Assembly (NCBI RefSeq): GCF_001425265.1
Contig: NZ_LMEC01000011.1
Location: forward strand, 754,412 to 818,411
Reading direction: 5' to 3'
Source: Massilia sp. Root418
Lineage (GTDB): Bacteria > Pseudomonadota > Gammaproteobacteria > Burkholderiales > Burkholderiaceae_D
DNA: 64,000 bases
The notes under the pieces were generated by a model. It saw only the letters and a program-made list of their open reading frames with translations. It did no database searches and was not told the origin of the DNA. Shown here one piece after another: positions 50,662 through 60,881 of the stretch. Numbering within the stretch: position 1 is the stretch's first letter; each line of letters opens with the position of its first letter. The position numbers and the translations under genes were made by a program.

Positions 50662-53600
50662 TACGCGCGTACTGATTACTGCCGAAGCCGACCAGGCGAT
50701 TGCCGAGTTCAATCGCTTACGTGCGGAGGGCAGTGCTTCGTTGAACCAGCTGGCGAACCAGGGCAGCCGCACCCTCGGGACGCTCGGCATGTCGGCCGCA
50801 CAGCATGCCCAAGCCCTGAGGATGATTCCCGCGCAGGTCACGGACATAGTGGTGAGCCTGCAGTCGGGGCAAGCGCCACTCACCGTGCTGCTGCAACAGG
50901 GCGGTCAGCTGCGCGATATGTTCGGCAGCACCGGCGCCGCCGCGCGCGCGTTGGGCGGCTACGTAGTCGGCCTGGTGAATCCCTACACCGTGGCGGCGGC
51001 GGCCGGCTTGGCGCTGGCGGTCGCCTATAACCAAGGGAGCAAGGAGGCGGATAGCTATCGTCGGGCCATCGAGCTGACTGGCGGCGCTGCTGGCGCTACA
51101 GCTGATCAAATGGCCGATATGGCACGGCAGATCGGTGAAACTGTCGGCACGCAGGCGGCTGCGTCCGAAGCCGTGGCTGCTTTGGCGGGCACCGGGCAAG
51201 TCGGCGTAGAAAATTTGAAGGCGTTCAGCCAGGTTGCGGTCGAATCGGAGCGCGCCATTGGCAAGAGTGTCGCCGACACTGCAGCCGACTTTGCCGAGCT
51301 GGGCAAGTCGCCGCTGCGCGCCAGCGAGAAGCTGACCGAGCAGTACCACTATTTGACGGCGGCAGTATACGTCCAGATCAAGGCGCTTGAAGACCAGGGC
51401 AAAATGGACGAGGCCGGCGCGGTCGCGCAGAAGGCCTACGCCGACGCCATGGGCGATCGGTCCGCACGTATCGTTGCCAACCTCGGCTTGATCGAAAAGG
51501 CGTGGACCGGCGTCACGGACTTCGCGAAACGTGGCTGGGACGCGATGCTGGACGTGGGCCGTAGCGATACCATCGATGAGAAGCTTGCCAAGGCTGAGGC
51601 CGCGCTCGTGAAGGCGCAGCGCAACCGGCTCAACTTTGCCGGCGGCGGCGCCGATGGAATGGCTGATGTCGATAATGCGCAGAAGGCTGTGGCAGCGCTG
51701 AAGGAACAGCGCGACGCCCAGCTTTGGAATGCCAAGGTCAAGGCGGATGGCGTCAAGCTGGACGAAGCGTCGATTGCCTGGCTGAAGGATGGTGCGCAAT
51801 ACCTGTCAAAACAGGCGCGCCTAGAGCAGGAGATTCTGGCTGTTCGTGAAAAGGGCCTGGCAGCCGGAGTGGCCGACGCCGAGATCAATGAGCGCATCGG
51901 TCAAGTGCGCAAAAAATATTCAGAACTGAACAATTCCGGCATTGCGGCACTCGAGGCCAAGCGAGGCCTCGAGCAGGAGATGATCAGCGGCGAACTGGCC
52001 GCGCTGGACAGCCAACGCAACCGCCGGCTGGTGAATGAGCAGTCCTACATCAACGCTAAGCGGGATTTGCAACTGCGCGACTTGGACGCCGAGCGTGCGT
52101 TGGTCCAGAAGCAGGCGGACCTCGCCGGCGGCAAGTCCGACCTCGCCGAGCGTGAGAAGTACCTGGGCGCCCTGGCCATCCTGCAGCAGCGCCGGAAGAA
52201 CATCATTCAGCAAGCAGACAACGCGCAGGCAGAACTATCGTCATCCGCGACGCGGGCGATCAGTGCGCAAGCTGCAGCGTGGGACCGTGCGTCGGCCACC
52301 GAGCAGGCGGCGCTGCAGGGAGAGGTGGCACTGTTCGGCAAGACCGCCGAAGCGCGCAAAATCGTTGCTGCTCAAGTGCAGGTGGACGCCGATGCGCGCA
52401 AGCTGTTGGACGCCTGGCAGGAACGCGGCCATGTTGCATCCGGCGCTGAACGCGCTGAGCTGGACAAGCTGGCGGCTGCGCGCAAGGCCAGCATTGGCGC
52501 CATCATGGGCGAGCAGCAGGCGCGCGCCGGCGCAGAGCAGCTGCGGCTTGAAAACCTGAAGTCGGCCGCGATGGCAAATCCCGACCAGAAGGGGCGCGCC
52601 TTGGCGGCGCTTGAGCAGGATGCGGATGTTTGGCGCGAGCGCGTGCGGCTGGCCGGTGAAGGCACGGCGGCGCAGAAGCTGCTGCAGACTGAGTTTGATA
52701 CTTGGTATGCGAATCAAAAGCGCAAGGTGCTGATCGATGTCGACCTTGCGAGCGCAACGGAGTTGCTCAAGATAGTCGAGGCGGTGGACGAAGCCACGAA
52801 ATCGGCTGCCGCTGGGATGGCGGCTTCGTTTGGTCGTGTCGGCACCGCTATCGGTAGCCTGACCACCGCGCTGTCTGGCTATTCTCGCGCACAGGCAGCC
52901 ATCGCCGCGCAGCTGGCGTCGGCCACCAAGGACGCCGGCGGCGATACCACGAAGATCGCCAAGGCCAATGCCGCGGCTGCCCAGCAGGGCGCACAGGCGC
53001 AAATCAAATCGTACGGCGACATGGCCGGGGCCGCGAAGGGCTTCTTCAAAGAGAACACGACGGGATACCGAGCACTGGAAGGAGCAGAGAAGGCCTACCG
53101 TGCGGTCGAAACGGCGATGGCCGTCCAGGCTATGGTCACCAAACTGTTCACGGTCAATTCGGTTACGGCCGCAACCGTCGCTGGCGAGGCGACCAAAGCG
53201 ACAGCTGTGGTGGCTGGTACCGCGACGCAGCTAGCCAGTGATGCGGTGAAGGGCACGTCCGCAGCTGCACTCGCCGTGGCGACCCAGGCGCAGGGCGACC
53301 CCTACACGGCGTGGGGGCGTATGGCGGCAATGGCGGCTGTCATGGCCGGTTTGGGATTTGCTGTTGCGGGCGGGGGTGGGCGCGCTGACACCACTGCCGC
53401 CGATCGGCAGAAGGCTGCAGGCACCGGCTCCATTCTCGGGGATAGCTCTGCGAAATCTGACTCGATCGCTCGGTCGTTGGAGCTGGCGGCCGCAAACTCG
53501 AGCATTGAGCTCTCGCACACCGCCGGCATGCTTGCCTCGCTGCGCAATATTGAAAGCTCGATTTCCGGCCTGGGCAATCTCCTGGTGCGAAATTCCGGCC

Positions 53601-56600
53601 TGACCGGGGAGCTCGCGCCCAATAGCAAAGGCGCCGCCTACGACCTGGCATCGTCCATGCCGGTGACGGCGCTGCTCGGTGGCGTCATCGGCCTGACGCT
53701 GGACAAGCTGACGGGCGGCCTGATCGGCAAGGTCACGGGCAGCATCGCGAACGCGATCTTCGGCGGTAAGGTGACCACCCTGGATACGGGGCTCACGGCA
53801 ACGCGCACGTCATTGGGCGGTGTGCTGAGCAATGGCTTGGCCGCAAGTCAGTACACCGACACGAAAAAGGACGGCGGCCTGTTCCACAGCGACAAATACA
53901 ACACGTCGCTGGCCAGCCTGGGCGCCGAAGCCAACGATCAAATCACCAAGGTGATCACCGGGCTGGCTACGGGGGTGACCGAGGCCGGAAAATTGCTCGG
54001 TGTGGGCGGGGATCAATTTGCTGCGCACCTAAATACCTTTGTCGTCGACATCGGGAAAGTCAGCCTGAAGGGGCTTACCGGCGAAGCGATCCAGAAGCAG
54101 CTCGAAACCGTGTTCGCCAAGGTCGGCGACGACCTGGCCAAGTTTGGCGTGGCGGGCCTGGACCAGTTCCAGAAAGTCGGCGAGGGCTACTTCGAGACGC
54201 TGGCGCGGGTCGCAACGAACTACGCGAACCTTGACTCCGTTCTGGCGGCCAGCGGTTCGACGTTCGGCCAGACGGGTATTGCGAGCATCGCGGCGCGCGA
54301 GCGCCTGATCGAACTGACCGGAGGCATCAGTGAGCTGGCCAGCAAGTCGACGTCTTTCAACGACAACTTCCTGACCGAGTCGCAGCGGCTGGCCCCAGTC
54401 CAAAAGTACGTCACGGACCAGTTGGCCGCGATGGGCTTGGCCAGCATTGACACGCGGGACAAATTCCGGGATACGGTGCTGGGCCTTGCCAGTTCGGGCG
54501 CCTTGGCGACGGAGGCAGGCGCGAAGCAATACGCCGGCCTACTGGACTTGGCGGATGCCTTTGCGAAGACACATGCGGCCACGGTCGACCTGACGATGTC
54601 GCAGCAGGCGATCGCTGACCAGCGGAAGGACTTGCAGGACCAGTACGACGAACTGACGATGACGGCCGCGCAGCTGCAGAAGAAAGCGGGCAGCAAGATC
54701 GATGTGTCCAACAAGCCGCTTTGGGACAGCGTTCAAGTTGAGCTGGCGCGCAACGCGGCGGCCGAAGAGGCGAACACCATCCTGGCTTTGCAGGCGCAGA
54801 TGTACGAGGCCAGCGGAGACAAGGCCGGAGCAGCAGCCGTGTTGCTGCAACAGCATAAGGCTGCGTTGGTGGACCTGAGCCCTGCGCTGGCTGCGGCTAC
54901 CCAGGCGACCTGGGACGCCCAGGCTGCAGCAAAAGCCAAGGCCGATGCCGCTGCCGAGGAATCGGCGCTGCTTCAGGCGGCCGGTGCCATGTACGAGGCA
55001 AACGGCGACAAAGCTGGCGCAGCTGCCGTGCTGCTGGCGCAGCACAAAGCGGCACTGGTCAATATGACGCCCGCGCTGGCCGCCGCAACGCAAGCGATGT
55101 GGGACGCACAGGCTGCAGCGAAAGCCAAGGCCGACGCCGCTGCCGAGGAATCGGCCTTGCTGCAGGCGGCTGGCGCCATGTACGAGGCGAATGGCGACAA
55201 AGCCGGCGCAGCTGCCGTGCTGCTGGCGCAACACAAAGCGGCACTGGTCAATATGACGCCGGCGCTGGCCGCCGCAACGCAAGCAATGTGGGATGCCCAA
55301 GCTGCTGCGAAGGTACAGTCCCAACGCGCGAGCATTGAGCTTAGTATCGCGCAGTTGCTTGGCAATACGACGCTGTCGCGTGAACGCGAATTGGCGGCAC
55401 TTGAGGCGAGCAACCGCGCGCTGCAGCAGCGCGCATATGCGCTGGCCGATGCGGACCAGGCGGTGAGCGCTGCGCTCGCTGGCGTGCAGCGCGCAATCGA
55501 CGCGAAAAAGACGGCAATCCAAACTGCGGCTGATGCGCAGATCGAGGCGATCCGCGCCACGATGGACAGTGGAAAATTGGCGTTGGACGGCGCGCAGAAA
55601 TCAGTCGACAAGCTCAAGGACATTTTTGACGACATCACAGGCGCGGTGAAGACGCTGCGAGGCAACGTCGCGGGACGGGCCAGCATGGCGTCTGCCCAGT
55701 CGTTTATCGACATGGCGCTCAGCCTTGCACGAGGCGGGGCAATGCCCGACGCGGAGAGGCTGAAAGACGCTATCAACGTAGTCACGCAAGACAAGCGCGA
55801 GGCATACGCCAGCATTAGTGATTTCCAGTATGCGCAGCTGGTGCAGGCCGGCAAGCTAGAGGAATTGGGGAAACTGGCTGGTACCCAGAAGACGTTAGCT
55901 GAGCGGCAATTCGATGCGCTCACGAACGCAAACAAGTTGGCAGAAGAGCAGATCAAGGCGATCGAGAAATCGTCGGACGCCCAAGTGAAGGCGCTCGATG
56001 CGCAGTGGAAGGCGGCGCAGGATGCCGTGTCCGTCATGCGGGGCGTTGACGTGAGCGTGAAGTCGGTGGGCACCGCGATACAGGCGCTGAATGGGACCCT
56101 GGCTACGCTTGCTGCTACGCGCGCGAACGCGAGCGCAGCAACAGGAATTTCCGGCAATCTCCCCACTAATAGCACGCCCGTCAGCAACGGATCGACAGCG
56201 CCCGCAGGCGGCCAAAGTGGCCAGGATCTTGCCGTGCCTGCTGGGGCGCAGAAAGCGCTTACTTCTGCGCAGCAGGCCTATTTCGATTACATCAAGGGCA
56301 GTGCTGGTGACGTGGCCGAGAAGTACGAATACGTGGCGGGGCTGCAGGACGTCCAGGCAATGGTTTCGCTCGACGCCCTCAAGGGCGTCAAGAACGACCC
56401 GAGGGAGAGCAGCGACGACTACATGCGCCGCCATGGCTACATAGTCAATGCAGCAGCCAGCGACCCCAAGACGCGATACGTACCGGCGTTCGCAGCCGGC
56501 GGCGACCATGCCGGCGGACTTCGGCTCGTTGGAGAGCGCGGCATGGAGCTTGAAGCTACCGGACCGTCGCGGATTTGGAATTTTGAACAGACCCGCCAGA

Positions 56601-56821
56601 TGCTGCTTGGCGGCGGTGGCAATAAGGATGAGGTGGCTGCGTTAGTGCGAATGCTGATTAAACAAAATGAGCGCCTGGAAGCGCAAAACAAGCGGCTGGA
56701 AGGTCAGCTTTCCGCGATCCGCGACAACACGCTGCGTACTCGTGATTTGCTGGACCAGACGACCTCCGGCGGCAATGCCATGCGCTGCGAAGTGGTCAGA
56801 AGCGTGGCGGTGGCCGGATGA
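50654..56821 (+). CDS. Tail tape measure protein
   Basis: The 2055-residue, helix-rich, Ala/Gln/Lys-rich protein starts TDTRVLITAEADQAIAEFNRLRAEG, with hydrophobic segments near 100-120 and 880-920. It has three 63-64-residue tandem repeats at about residues 1371-1550. By the usual 1.5 A per residue rule the tail would be about 300 nm long. GTG start 50654 has AAGGAAACAA upstream. Confidence 0.92.
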   Translation: MTDTRVLITAEADQAIAEFNRLRAEGSASLNQLANQGSRTLGTLGMSAAQHAQALRMIPAQVTDIVVSLQSGQAPLTVLLQQGGQLRDMFGSTGAAARALGGYVVGLVNPYTVAAAAGLALAVAYNQGSKEADSYRRAIELTGGAAGATADQMADMARQIGETVGTQAAASEAVAALAGTGQVGVENLKAFSQVAVESERAIGKSVADTAADFAELGKSPLRASEKLTEQYHYLTAAVYVQIKALEDQGKMDEAGAVAQKAYADAMGDRSARIVANLGLIEKAWTGVTDFAKRGWDAMLDVGRSDTIDEKLAKAEAALVKAQRNRLNFAGGGADGMADVDNAQKAVAALKEQRDAQLWNAKVKADGVKLDEASIAWLKDGAQYLSKQARLEQEILAVREKGLAAGVADAEINERIGQVRKKYSELNNSGIAALEAKRGLEQEMISGELAALDSQRNRRLVNEQSYINAKRDLQLRDLDAERALVQKQADLAGGKSDLAEREKYLGALAILQQRRKNIIQQADNAQAELSSSATRAISAQAAAWDRASATEQAALQGEVALFGKTAEARKIVAAQVQVDADARKLLDAWQERGHVASGAERAELDKLAAARKASIGAIMGEQQARAGAEQLRLENLKSAAMANPDQKGRALAALEQDADVWRERVRLAGEGTAAQKLLQTEFDTWYANQKRKVLIDVDLASATELLKIVEAVDEATKSAAAGMAASFGRVGTAIGSLTTALSGYSRAQAAIAAQLASATKDAGGDTTKIAKANAAAAQQGAQAQIKSYGDMAGAAKGFFKENTTGYRALEGAEKAYRAVETAMAVQAMVTKLFTVNSVTAATVAGEATKATAVVAGTATQLASDAVKGTSAAALAVATQAQGDPYTAWGRMAAMAAVMAGLGFAVAGGGGRADTTAADRQKAAGTGSILGDSSAKSDSIARSLELAAANSSIELSHTAGMLASLRNIESSISGLGNLLVRNSGLTGELAPNSKGAAYDLASSMPVTALLGGVIGLTLDKLTGGLIGKVTGSIANAIFGGKVTTLDTGLTATRTSLGGVLSNGLAASQYTDTKKDGGLFHSDKYNTSLASLGAEANDQITKVITGLATGVTEAGKLLGVGGDQFAAHLNTFVVDIGKVSLKGLTGEAIQKQLETVFAKVGDDLAKFGVAGLDQFQKVGEGYFETLARVATNYANLDSVLAASGSTFGQTGIASIAARERLIELTGGISELASKSTSFNDNFLTESQRLAPVQKYVTDQLAAMGLASIDTRDKFRDTVLGLASSGALATEAGAKQYAGLLDLADAFAKTHAATVDLTMSQQAIADQRKDLQDQYDELTMTAAQLQKKAGSKIDVSNKPLWDSVQVELARNAAAEEANTILALQAQMYEASGDKAGAAAVLLQQHKAALVDLSPALAAATQATWDAQAAAKAKADAAAEESALLQAAGAMYEANGDKAGAAAVLLAQHKAALVNMTPALAAATQAMWDAQAAAKAKADAAAEESALLQAAGAMYEANGDKAGAAAVLLAQHKAALVNMTPALAAATQAMWDAQAAAKVQSQRASIELSIAQLLGNTTLSRERELAALEASNRALQQRAYALADADQAVSAALAGVQRAIDAKKTAIQTAADAQIEAIRATMDSGKLALDGAQKSVDKLKDIFDDITGAVKTLRGNVAGRASMASAQSFIDMALSLARGGAMPDAERLKDAINVVTQDKREAYASISDFQYAQLVQAGKLEELGKLAGTQKTLAERQFDALTNANKLAEEQIKAIEKSSDAQVKALDAQWKAAQDAVSVMRGVDVSVKSVGTAIQALNGTLATLAATRANASAATGISGNLPTNSTPVSNGSTAPAGGQSGQDLAVPAGAQKALTSAQQAYFDYIKGSAGDVAEKYEYVAGLQDVQAMVSLDALKGVKNDPRESSDDYMRRHGYIVNAAASDPKTRYVPAFAAGGDHAGGLRLVGERGMELEATGPSRIWNFEQTRQMLLGGGGNKDEVAALVRMLIKQNERLEAQNKRLEGQLSAIRDNTLRTRDLLDQTTSGGNAMRCEVVRSVAVAG
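54764..55315 (+). repeat. 189-bp tandem repeat, three copies, in the tape measure gene
   Basis: Units start at 54764, 54956 and 55145. The first is 192 bp and diverged; the last two are nearly identical at 189 bp (63 residues, including MYEANGDKAGAAAVLLAQHK). In-frame copy number changes would alter tail length. Confidence 0.9.
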
Positions 56822-57735
56822 ACATCGTCATGCCAATTCAGATCAGCGCCTCGCAGATAGGCGCAGGGTGCACGCTATCGGAGGACCCCACGGCCGCTTG
56901 GACCAGCGGAACCTACGCGATCGGCGATGAGCGCCACGTGGTGTCAACGCATCGCGTATACCGCTGTGCTGTGGCCGGGGCCAGCACAGCCAGCCCTGAG
57001 CTTGACCCTGACCGCTGGCAGGACAGGCGCCCTACAAACAAAATGGCACCGTTCGATATCTATACCAGCACCGCAGCCAAGTCCTCGTCGGTGGACATCG
57101 TCTACCCGATCACTGCCCGTTTCTGCAATGCTGTCGCGCTGTACGGTGCCGTCGGCGCAACCTACGACATCACAGTGAAGGATGTCGCCGGCGGCACGGT
57201 AATCTACAACAAGACCGGGCGCCTGCGCGAGCCATCGCGCAGTTGGTACCGCTATTTGTTCGGCGCCCGCAGGCCTCTGGCCAAGGTCATTGCGACTGGT
57301 ATTCCCATCCGCCCGGCCGCCGAGATCACTATCTCCATCCGGGCGGCCGCCGGCGCGGCGCGTGCGCTCGGCATGATTGTGCTCGGCAAATACCGGCCCC
57401 TGATCGGCCTGGGGCCATGGGGCGGTACCGAATACGGCGCTTCGGCCGAGCCGGTTTCCTACGGCTATGTTCGGACCGAAGACGACGGTACGACGACTTG
57501 GCAGCCTGGGCACTCTGCCACGAATTTGCGCTGCAAGATCGTCCTCCCGCGCAGCCAAGCAGACCAGGCTGTCTCCATGCTGCAGGAAGTGCTCGGGATC
57601 CCGGTGGCGTGCATCGCCACGGACGTGGACGGATATAGCGGCTTGAGCACCTTCGGAATTATCTCAACGGCCCCCGTCAGCTACGACGGGAAAGGCCACG
57701 CATCAATTGACACCTCAGTAAAGGGAATCGTGTAA
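56818..57735 (+). CDS. Phage tail-tip protein
   Basis: The 305-residue protein begins MNIVMPIQISASQIGAGCTLSEDP and contains a beta-rich region (AVALYGAVGATYDITVKDVAGGTV, FGARRPLAKVIATGIPI), possibly a jelly-roll binding domain. It overlaps the tape measure stop. The position fits a distal tail or baseplate component, but no named family is clear. Confidence 0.7.
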   Translation: MNIVMPIQISASQIGAGCTLSEDPTAAWTSGTYAIGDERHVVSTHRVYRCAVAGASTASPELDPDRWQDRRPTNKMAPFDIYTSTAAKSSSVDIVYPITARFCNAVALYGAVGATYDITVKDVAGGTVIYNKTGRLREPSRSWYRYLFGARRPLAKVIATGIPIRPAAEITISIRAAAGAARALGMIVLGKYRPLIGLGPWGGTEYGASAEPVSYGYVRTEDDGTTTWQPGHSATNLRCKIVLPRSQADQAVSMLQEVLGIPVACIATDVDGYSGLSTFGIISTAPVSYDGKGHASIDTSVKGIV

Positions 57736-59651
57736 TGCCAACTTCGCCAGTAGCAATTGACGTGCTGCCTCCGGCGCCCAATCCGGACAGTGATGAAGCG
57801 ACATTCGATAACGTCGCCTGGACCTGGTCCAGCTCCATGCCGAATTTCCGAGCGCAGATGAATGCGCTCGCCGGCGTCAACTACACCAATGCGCAGGAAG
57901 CGGTAGCTGCGGCCAGCGCGGCTGCCACTTCGGCCAGTTCTGCGGTCAGCCAGGCGGGTATCGCCGCCGCCCAGGCGGGCATCGCAACGACCAAAGCGAG
58001 CGAAGCGGCGGCGAGCGCCGGAGCTGCTAATACCTCGGCGGGTGAGGCGTCCTCGAGCGCGTCAGCTGCAGCTGCGAGCGCTGCGTCGGCGGCGGCGCTG
58101 GCCGGTGCCTTCGTCGGTACTAGTGCCAGTTCGATCAGCATCGGTGCCGGCACCAAGAACTTCACCACGCAGGCCGGCGAGCTGTACACGCCTGGCGTCT
58201 TTATGACGGCCGTCAGCGCCGCGAATAATGCAAACTGGGTGTTCGGCCAAGTCCTCAGCTACGTGGGCACGGCGCTCTCGCTAAATGTGACGATGACTGG
58301 CGGGAGCGGCACCTTTGCTGACTGGAACCTCTCGCTGGCAGGGCCACAGGGCGCGACTGGACCGCAGGGGCCGCAAGGGCCGACTGGCGGCCTGGCTGGC
58401 GGCAACGCGACCGGCGCCATAAATGAGCTGAAGGCGGCCAACATCACGGCGGCAGCGACGACGGACGTGTGGAGCATCGCCGGCAACTCTGCCACGCTGG
58501 TGGGCACCACCGCGATCACCAGCGTCGGCACCGCGCCACAAGTCGGTGCGAAGCGCACTTTGATCGCCGCAGCCATAACGCAGCTCATCAACAGCGCTAA
58601 CCTGATCCTTCCCGGCGGCACGAACTACACCACGGCCGTAGGCGACCGCCTGGAGATCTACGCCGAAACGACGACGCAGCACCGGGTGTCGATCTTCAAG
58701 GCCAACGGTAACCCCGTGAAGTCGACAAGTGCCGCAGCCTACACGTCGCGGACAGCGAACACGCAGCTGGTGAATGCTGATAGGGGACTGTTCATCGACA
58801 TCACCAGCGGCACCTTTACGCAGACGTTCGACACGCTAGCAAACCTTGACGGTGACTGGAATGTGTGGATCCGCAACAGTGGTACCGGCGAAATTACCAT
58901 CCCGTCCTCTGATGGCGTAACGAACTGGAAGATGTACGCCTGCGAGACCCGCTTGTTCATGAAAGACCAAGTGGGCACGGCGCTCCGTTCAGTGGTCATC
59001 GTTCCGTTTTATCTGGCGGTTATCTCTTCGATGACGTTCACCAAGCCGCCAGGCTATCGCTTGTTCGAAGGTATGGCCTGGGGCGCCGGCGCTTCCGGAG
59101 CATCATCCTTCTCCGGCTCCTTCGTGGCCTCGGGCGGCGGTGGTGGTGCATGGGAACAATTCTCTTTGCCTGCATCGATGTTCGGCGCCACTGAGAGCAT
59201 TGTGATCGGCGCAGGTGGTAGCGCGGTGTCGTCAGGAGGATCGAGTTTTACGGACGGGAATAACGGCGGGAGCACTTCAATTGGCACAGTCCTTTCTGTT
59301 GCCGGCGGCGTGAAGGGCACGGGTGCGTCGAGCGGTGGCTCCGCGCCAGGCGGTGCGGGTGGTGTAGCAGGTTATGGCAATTCGGGCGGCCAAGGCGGGA
59401 ATGCCAGCACCGGCTCGTCGGGTGCGGGAGCGCCAAGCTACTACGGCGGTGGTGGCGGCGGCGGCTCTCCATGGGGCGCTACTGCGGGCGCTGGGGGGGC
59501 ATCCAAGTTTGGCGGCAGTGGCGGCGCTGCTGTGGTCGGCGGCAATGGCAATTCCGGAACAGCCCCGGGGGGCGCCGGCGCTGGCGCGCAAAACAACTTC
59601 GTATCGGGCGCGGGTGCTCGCGGCGAGCTTCGTATCTGGGGAGGCCTGTAA
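57735..59651 (+). CDS. Tail fibre protein with collagen-like and polyglycine segments
   Basis: The 638-residue protein has an N-terminal helical Ala/Ser/Glu region (about 50-125), a collagen-like GPQGATGPQGPQGPTG near residues 202-217, a beta-rich middle part and a glycine-rich C terminus (from about 450: GGGGGAWEQF, GGQGGNAST, GGSPWGATAGAGG). Glycine-rich ends are seen in some phage adhesins (polyglycine-II sandwiches), so this is the likely receptor-binding fibre. Overlaps the next gene at TAATG. Confidence 0.83.
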   Translation: MPTSPVAIDVLPPAPNPDSDEATFDNVAWTWSSSMPNFRAQMNALAGVNYTNAQEAVAAASAAATSASSAVSQAGIAAAQAGIATTKASEAAASAGAANTSAGEASSSASAAAASAASAAALAGAFVGTSASSISIGAGTKNFTTQAGELYTPGVFMTAVSAANNANWVFGQVLSYVGTALSLNVTMTGGSGTFADWNLSLAGPQGATGPQGPQGPTGGLAGGNATGAINELKAANITAAATTDVWSIAGNSATLVGTTAITSVGTAPQVGAKRTLIAAAITQLINSANLILPGGTNYTTAVGDRLEIYAETTTQHRVSIFKANGNPVKSTSAAAYTSRTANTQLVNADRGLFIDITSGTFTQTFDTLANLDGDWNVWIRNSGTGEITIPSSDGVTNWKMYACETRLFMKDQVGTALRSVVIVPFYLAVISSMTFTKPPGYRLFEGMAWGAGASGASSFSGSFVASGGGGGAWEQFSLPASMFGATESIVIGAGGSAVSSGGSSFTDGNNGGSTSIGTVLSVAGGVKGTGASSGGSAPGGAGGVAGYGNSGGQGGNASTGSSGAGAPSYYGGGGGGGSPWGATAGAGGASKFGGSGGAAVVGGNGNSGTAPGGAGAGAQNNFVSGAGARGELRIWGGL

Positions 59652-60073
59652 TGCGTGCGCACGTTATTGAGAAATTGGACGACGGCCGCAAACTTGTGGC
59701 CAACACCATCGAGGTCGAATCGCTGACTGTGTTCGATGGTCTGCTTGATGCCCAGCTCGGCGGCCAGATCGGCGATTTCTACGATGAGGCGAGTGGCAAT
59801 TTCACCAAGCCGCCAACGCCCTCTATTGCTGTGCCGGCGTCGGTAACGCGCCGGCAGGCCCGCCAGGCGTTGCTGCTGGCTGGCCAATTGCACAATGTGC
59901 AGCCGGCCATCGATGCGATCCCCGATCCGACTCAACGGGCTTTGGCCCAAATTGAGTGGGACGACTCCCTGGAGTTCGAACGCCAGCGGCCGCTAGTCAT
60001 TGCCATCGGCTCGGCAATCGGCTGCGATGCTGCTGCGCTCGATGCGCTGTTCATTTCTGCGGCGGGGCTGTGA
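59651..60073 (+). CDS. Tail fibre-associated protein
   Basis: The 140-residue protein begins MRAHVIEKLDDGRKLVANTIEVES and contains TRRQARQALLLAGQLHNVQPAIDAI and SLEFERQRPLVIAIGSAIG. The middle resembles fibre-assembly or fibre-tip accessory proteins. The ATG overlaps the fibre stop and the end overlaps the next start (TGATG). Confidence 0.68.
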   Translation: MRAHVIEKLDDGRKLVANTIEVESLTVFDGLLDAQLGGQIGDFYDEASGNFTKPPTPSIAVPASVTRRQARQALLLAGQLHNVQPAIDAIPDPTQRALAQIEWDDSLEFERQRPLVIAIGSAIGCDAAALDALFISAAGL

Positions 60074-60531
60074 TGAGCACCATCACCGTCCTGCTGACCC
60101 GGCGCCACTGGAACCCGGTTTCGTGGGGCATCCGCTGGGCGATGCCGCGAAGCCGCTTTGCATTCGCGCTGTCCTCGCACGCGATCGTCGTTGGGCCGGA
60201 CAAGTGCTTCGAGGCGACGATGCTGCACGGTGTGCGCGGTGTTGATCGCGCCGTTGCGCTGGCCCGGCAAACCGTCGTCCGCGAACTCTGCTTCAGCGTC
60301 CCTGATGCGCAGGCCGGCCTGCGCTGGGCGCAGGAGCAGGCGGAAAAGAAGGTTCCGTACGACTGGCGCGGCGCGTTCGGCCTGAGCCTGGCGCCGGGCC
60401 GCGACTGGGCGGAGGACGACCGCTACTTCTGCTACGAGTTCGCGGCCGCCGTATTGAAGGCTGCCGGCCGCCCGATGTTCGCGAACCTGTCCCATGTCGG
60501 CGAAATCGCGCTGCTGGCAGTCGCACCCTAA
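60073..60531 (+). CDS. Permuted NlpC/P60-like cysteine hydrolase candidate
   Basis: The 152-residue protein contains His in SSHAIVVGPDK and a cysteine in RYFCYEFAAAVLKAAGRP, the pattern of circularly permuted papain/NlpC-type (YebB-like) proteins. A role in peptidoglycan or small-amide hydrolysis is possible. It sits just before holin-like genes. Substrate is unknown. Confidence 0.7.
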   Translation: MSTITVLLTRRHWNPVSWGIRWAMPRSRFAFALSSHAIVVGPDKCFEATMLHGVRGVDRAVALARQTVVRELCFSVPDAQAGLRWAQEQAEKKVPYDWRGAFGLSLAPGRDWAEDDRYFCYEFAAAVLKAAGRPMFANLSHVGEIALLAVAP

Positions 60532-60552
60532 TTCCCCACCCTGAAAGAGCCT

Positions 60553-60879
60553 ATGCAACTCGATCCAAATCCCGACGGCATCGCCGGAATCAAGTACGCA
60601 ACCCTGATAGCGTCCTTTCTCGGCGCCGCTGTATCGCTCAGCTACGCCAAGGAAATGACGCGTGTGCAGGCCATCAGCGCTGTTGCCGCCGGCACCGCCG
60701 TGGCGGTCGCCGGCGCGCCGCTCGCGCTGCACTACCTGGGTCTGCCCGACACGTTCGAGCGCGGCGTGGCATTTTTCGCCGGCCTGGTGGCGATGCGCGC
60801 TGTTCCGGCGGCGCTGGCCATCGTTGACCGCGTGCGGCACGCCGAGATCCCGCACTTGCCCGATTCTAAGGAGGACTGA
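60553..60879 (+). CDS. Holin-like membrane protein
   Basis: The 108-residue protein has at least two membrane helices (about 15-32 and 39-60) and a charged C terminus (RVRHAEIPHLPDSKED). The position between tail and lysis genes suggests a holin that releases the endolysin. Two bases separate it from the next membrane gene. Confidence 0.78.
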   Translation: MQLDPNPDGIAGIKYATLIASFLGAAVSLSYAKEMTRVQAISAVAAGTAVAVAGAPLALHYLGLPDTFERGVAFFAGLVAMRAVPAALAIVDRVRHAEIPHLPDSKED

Positions 60880-60881
60880 TC

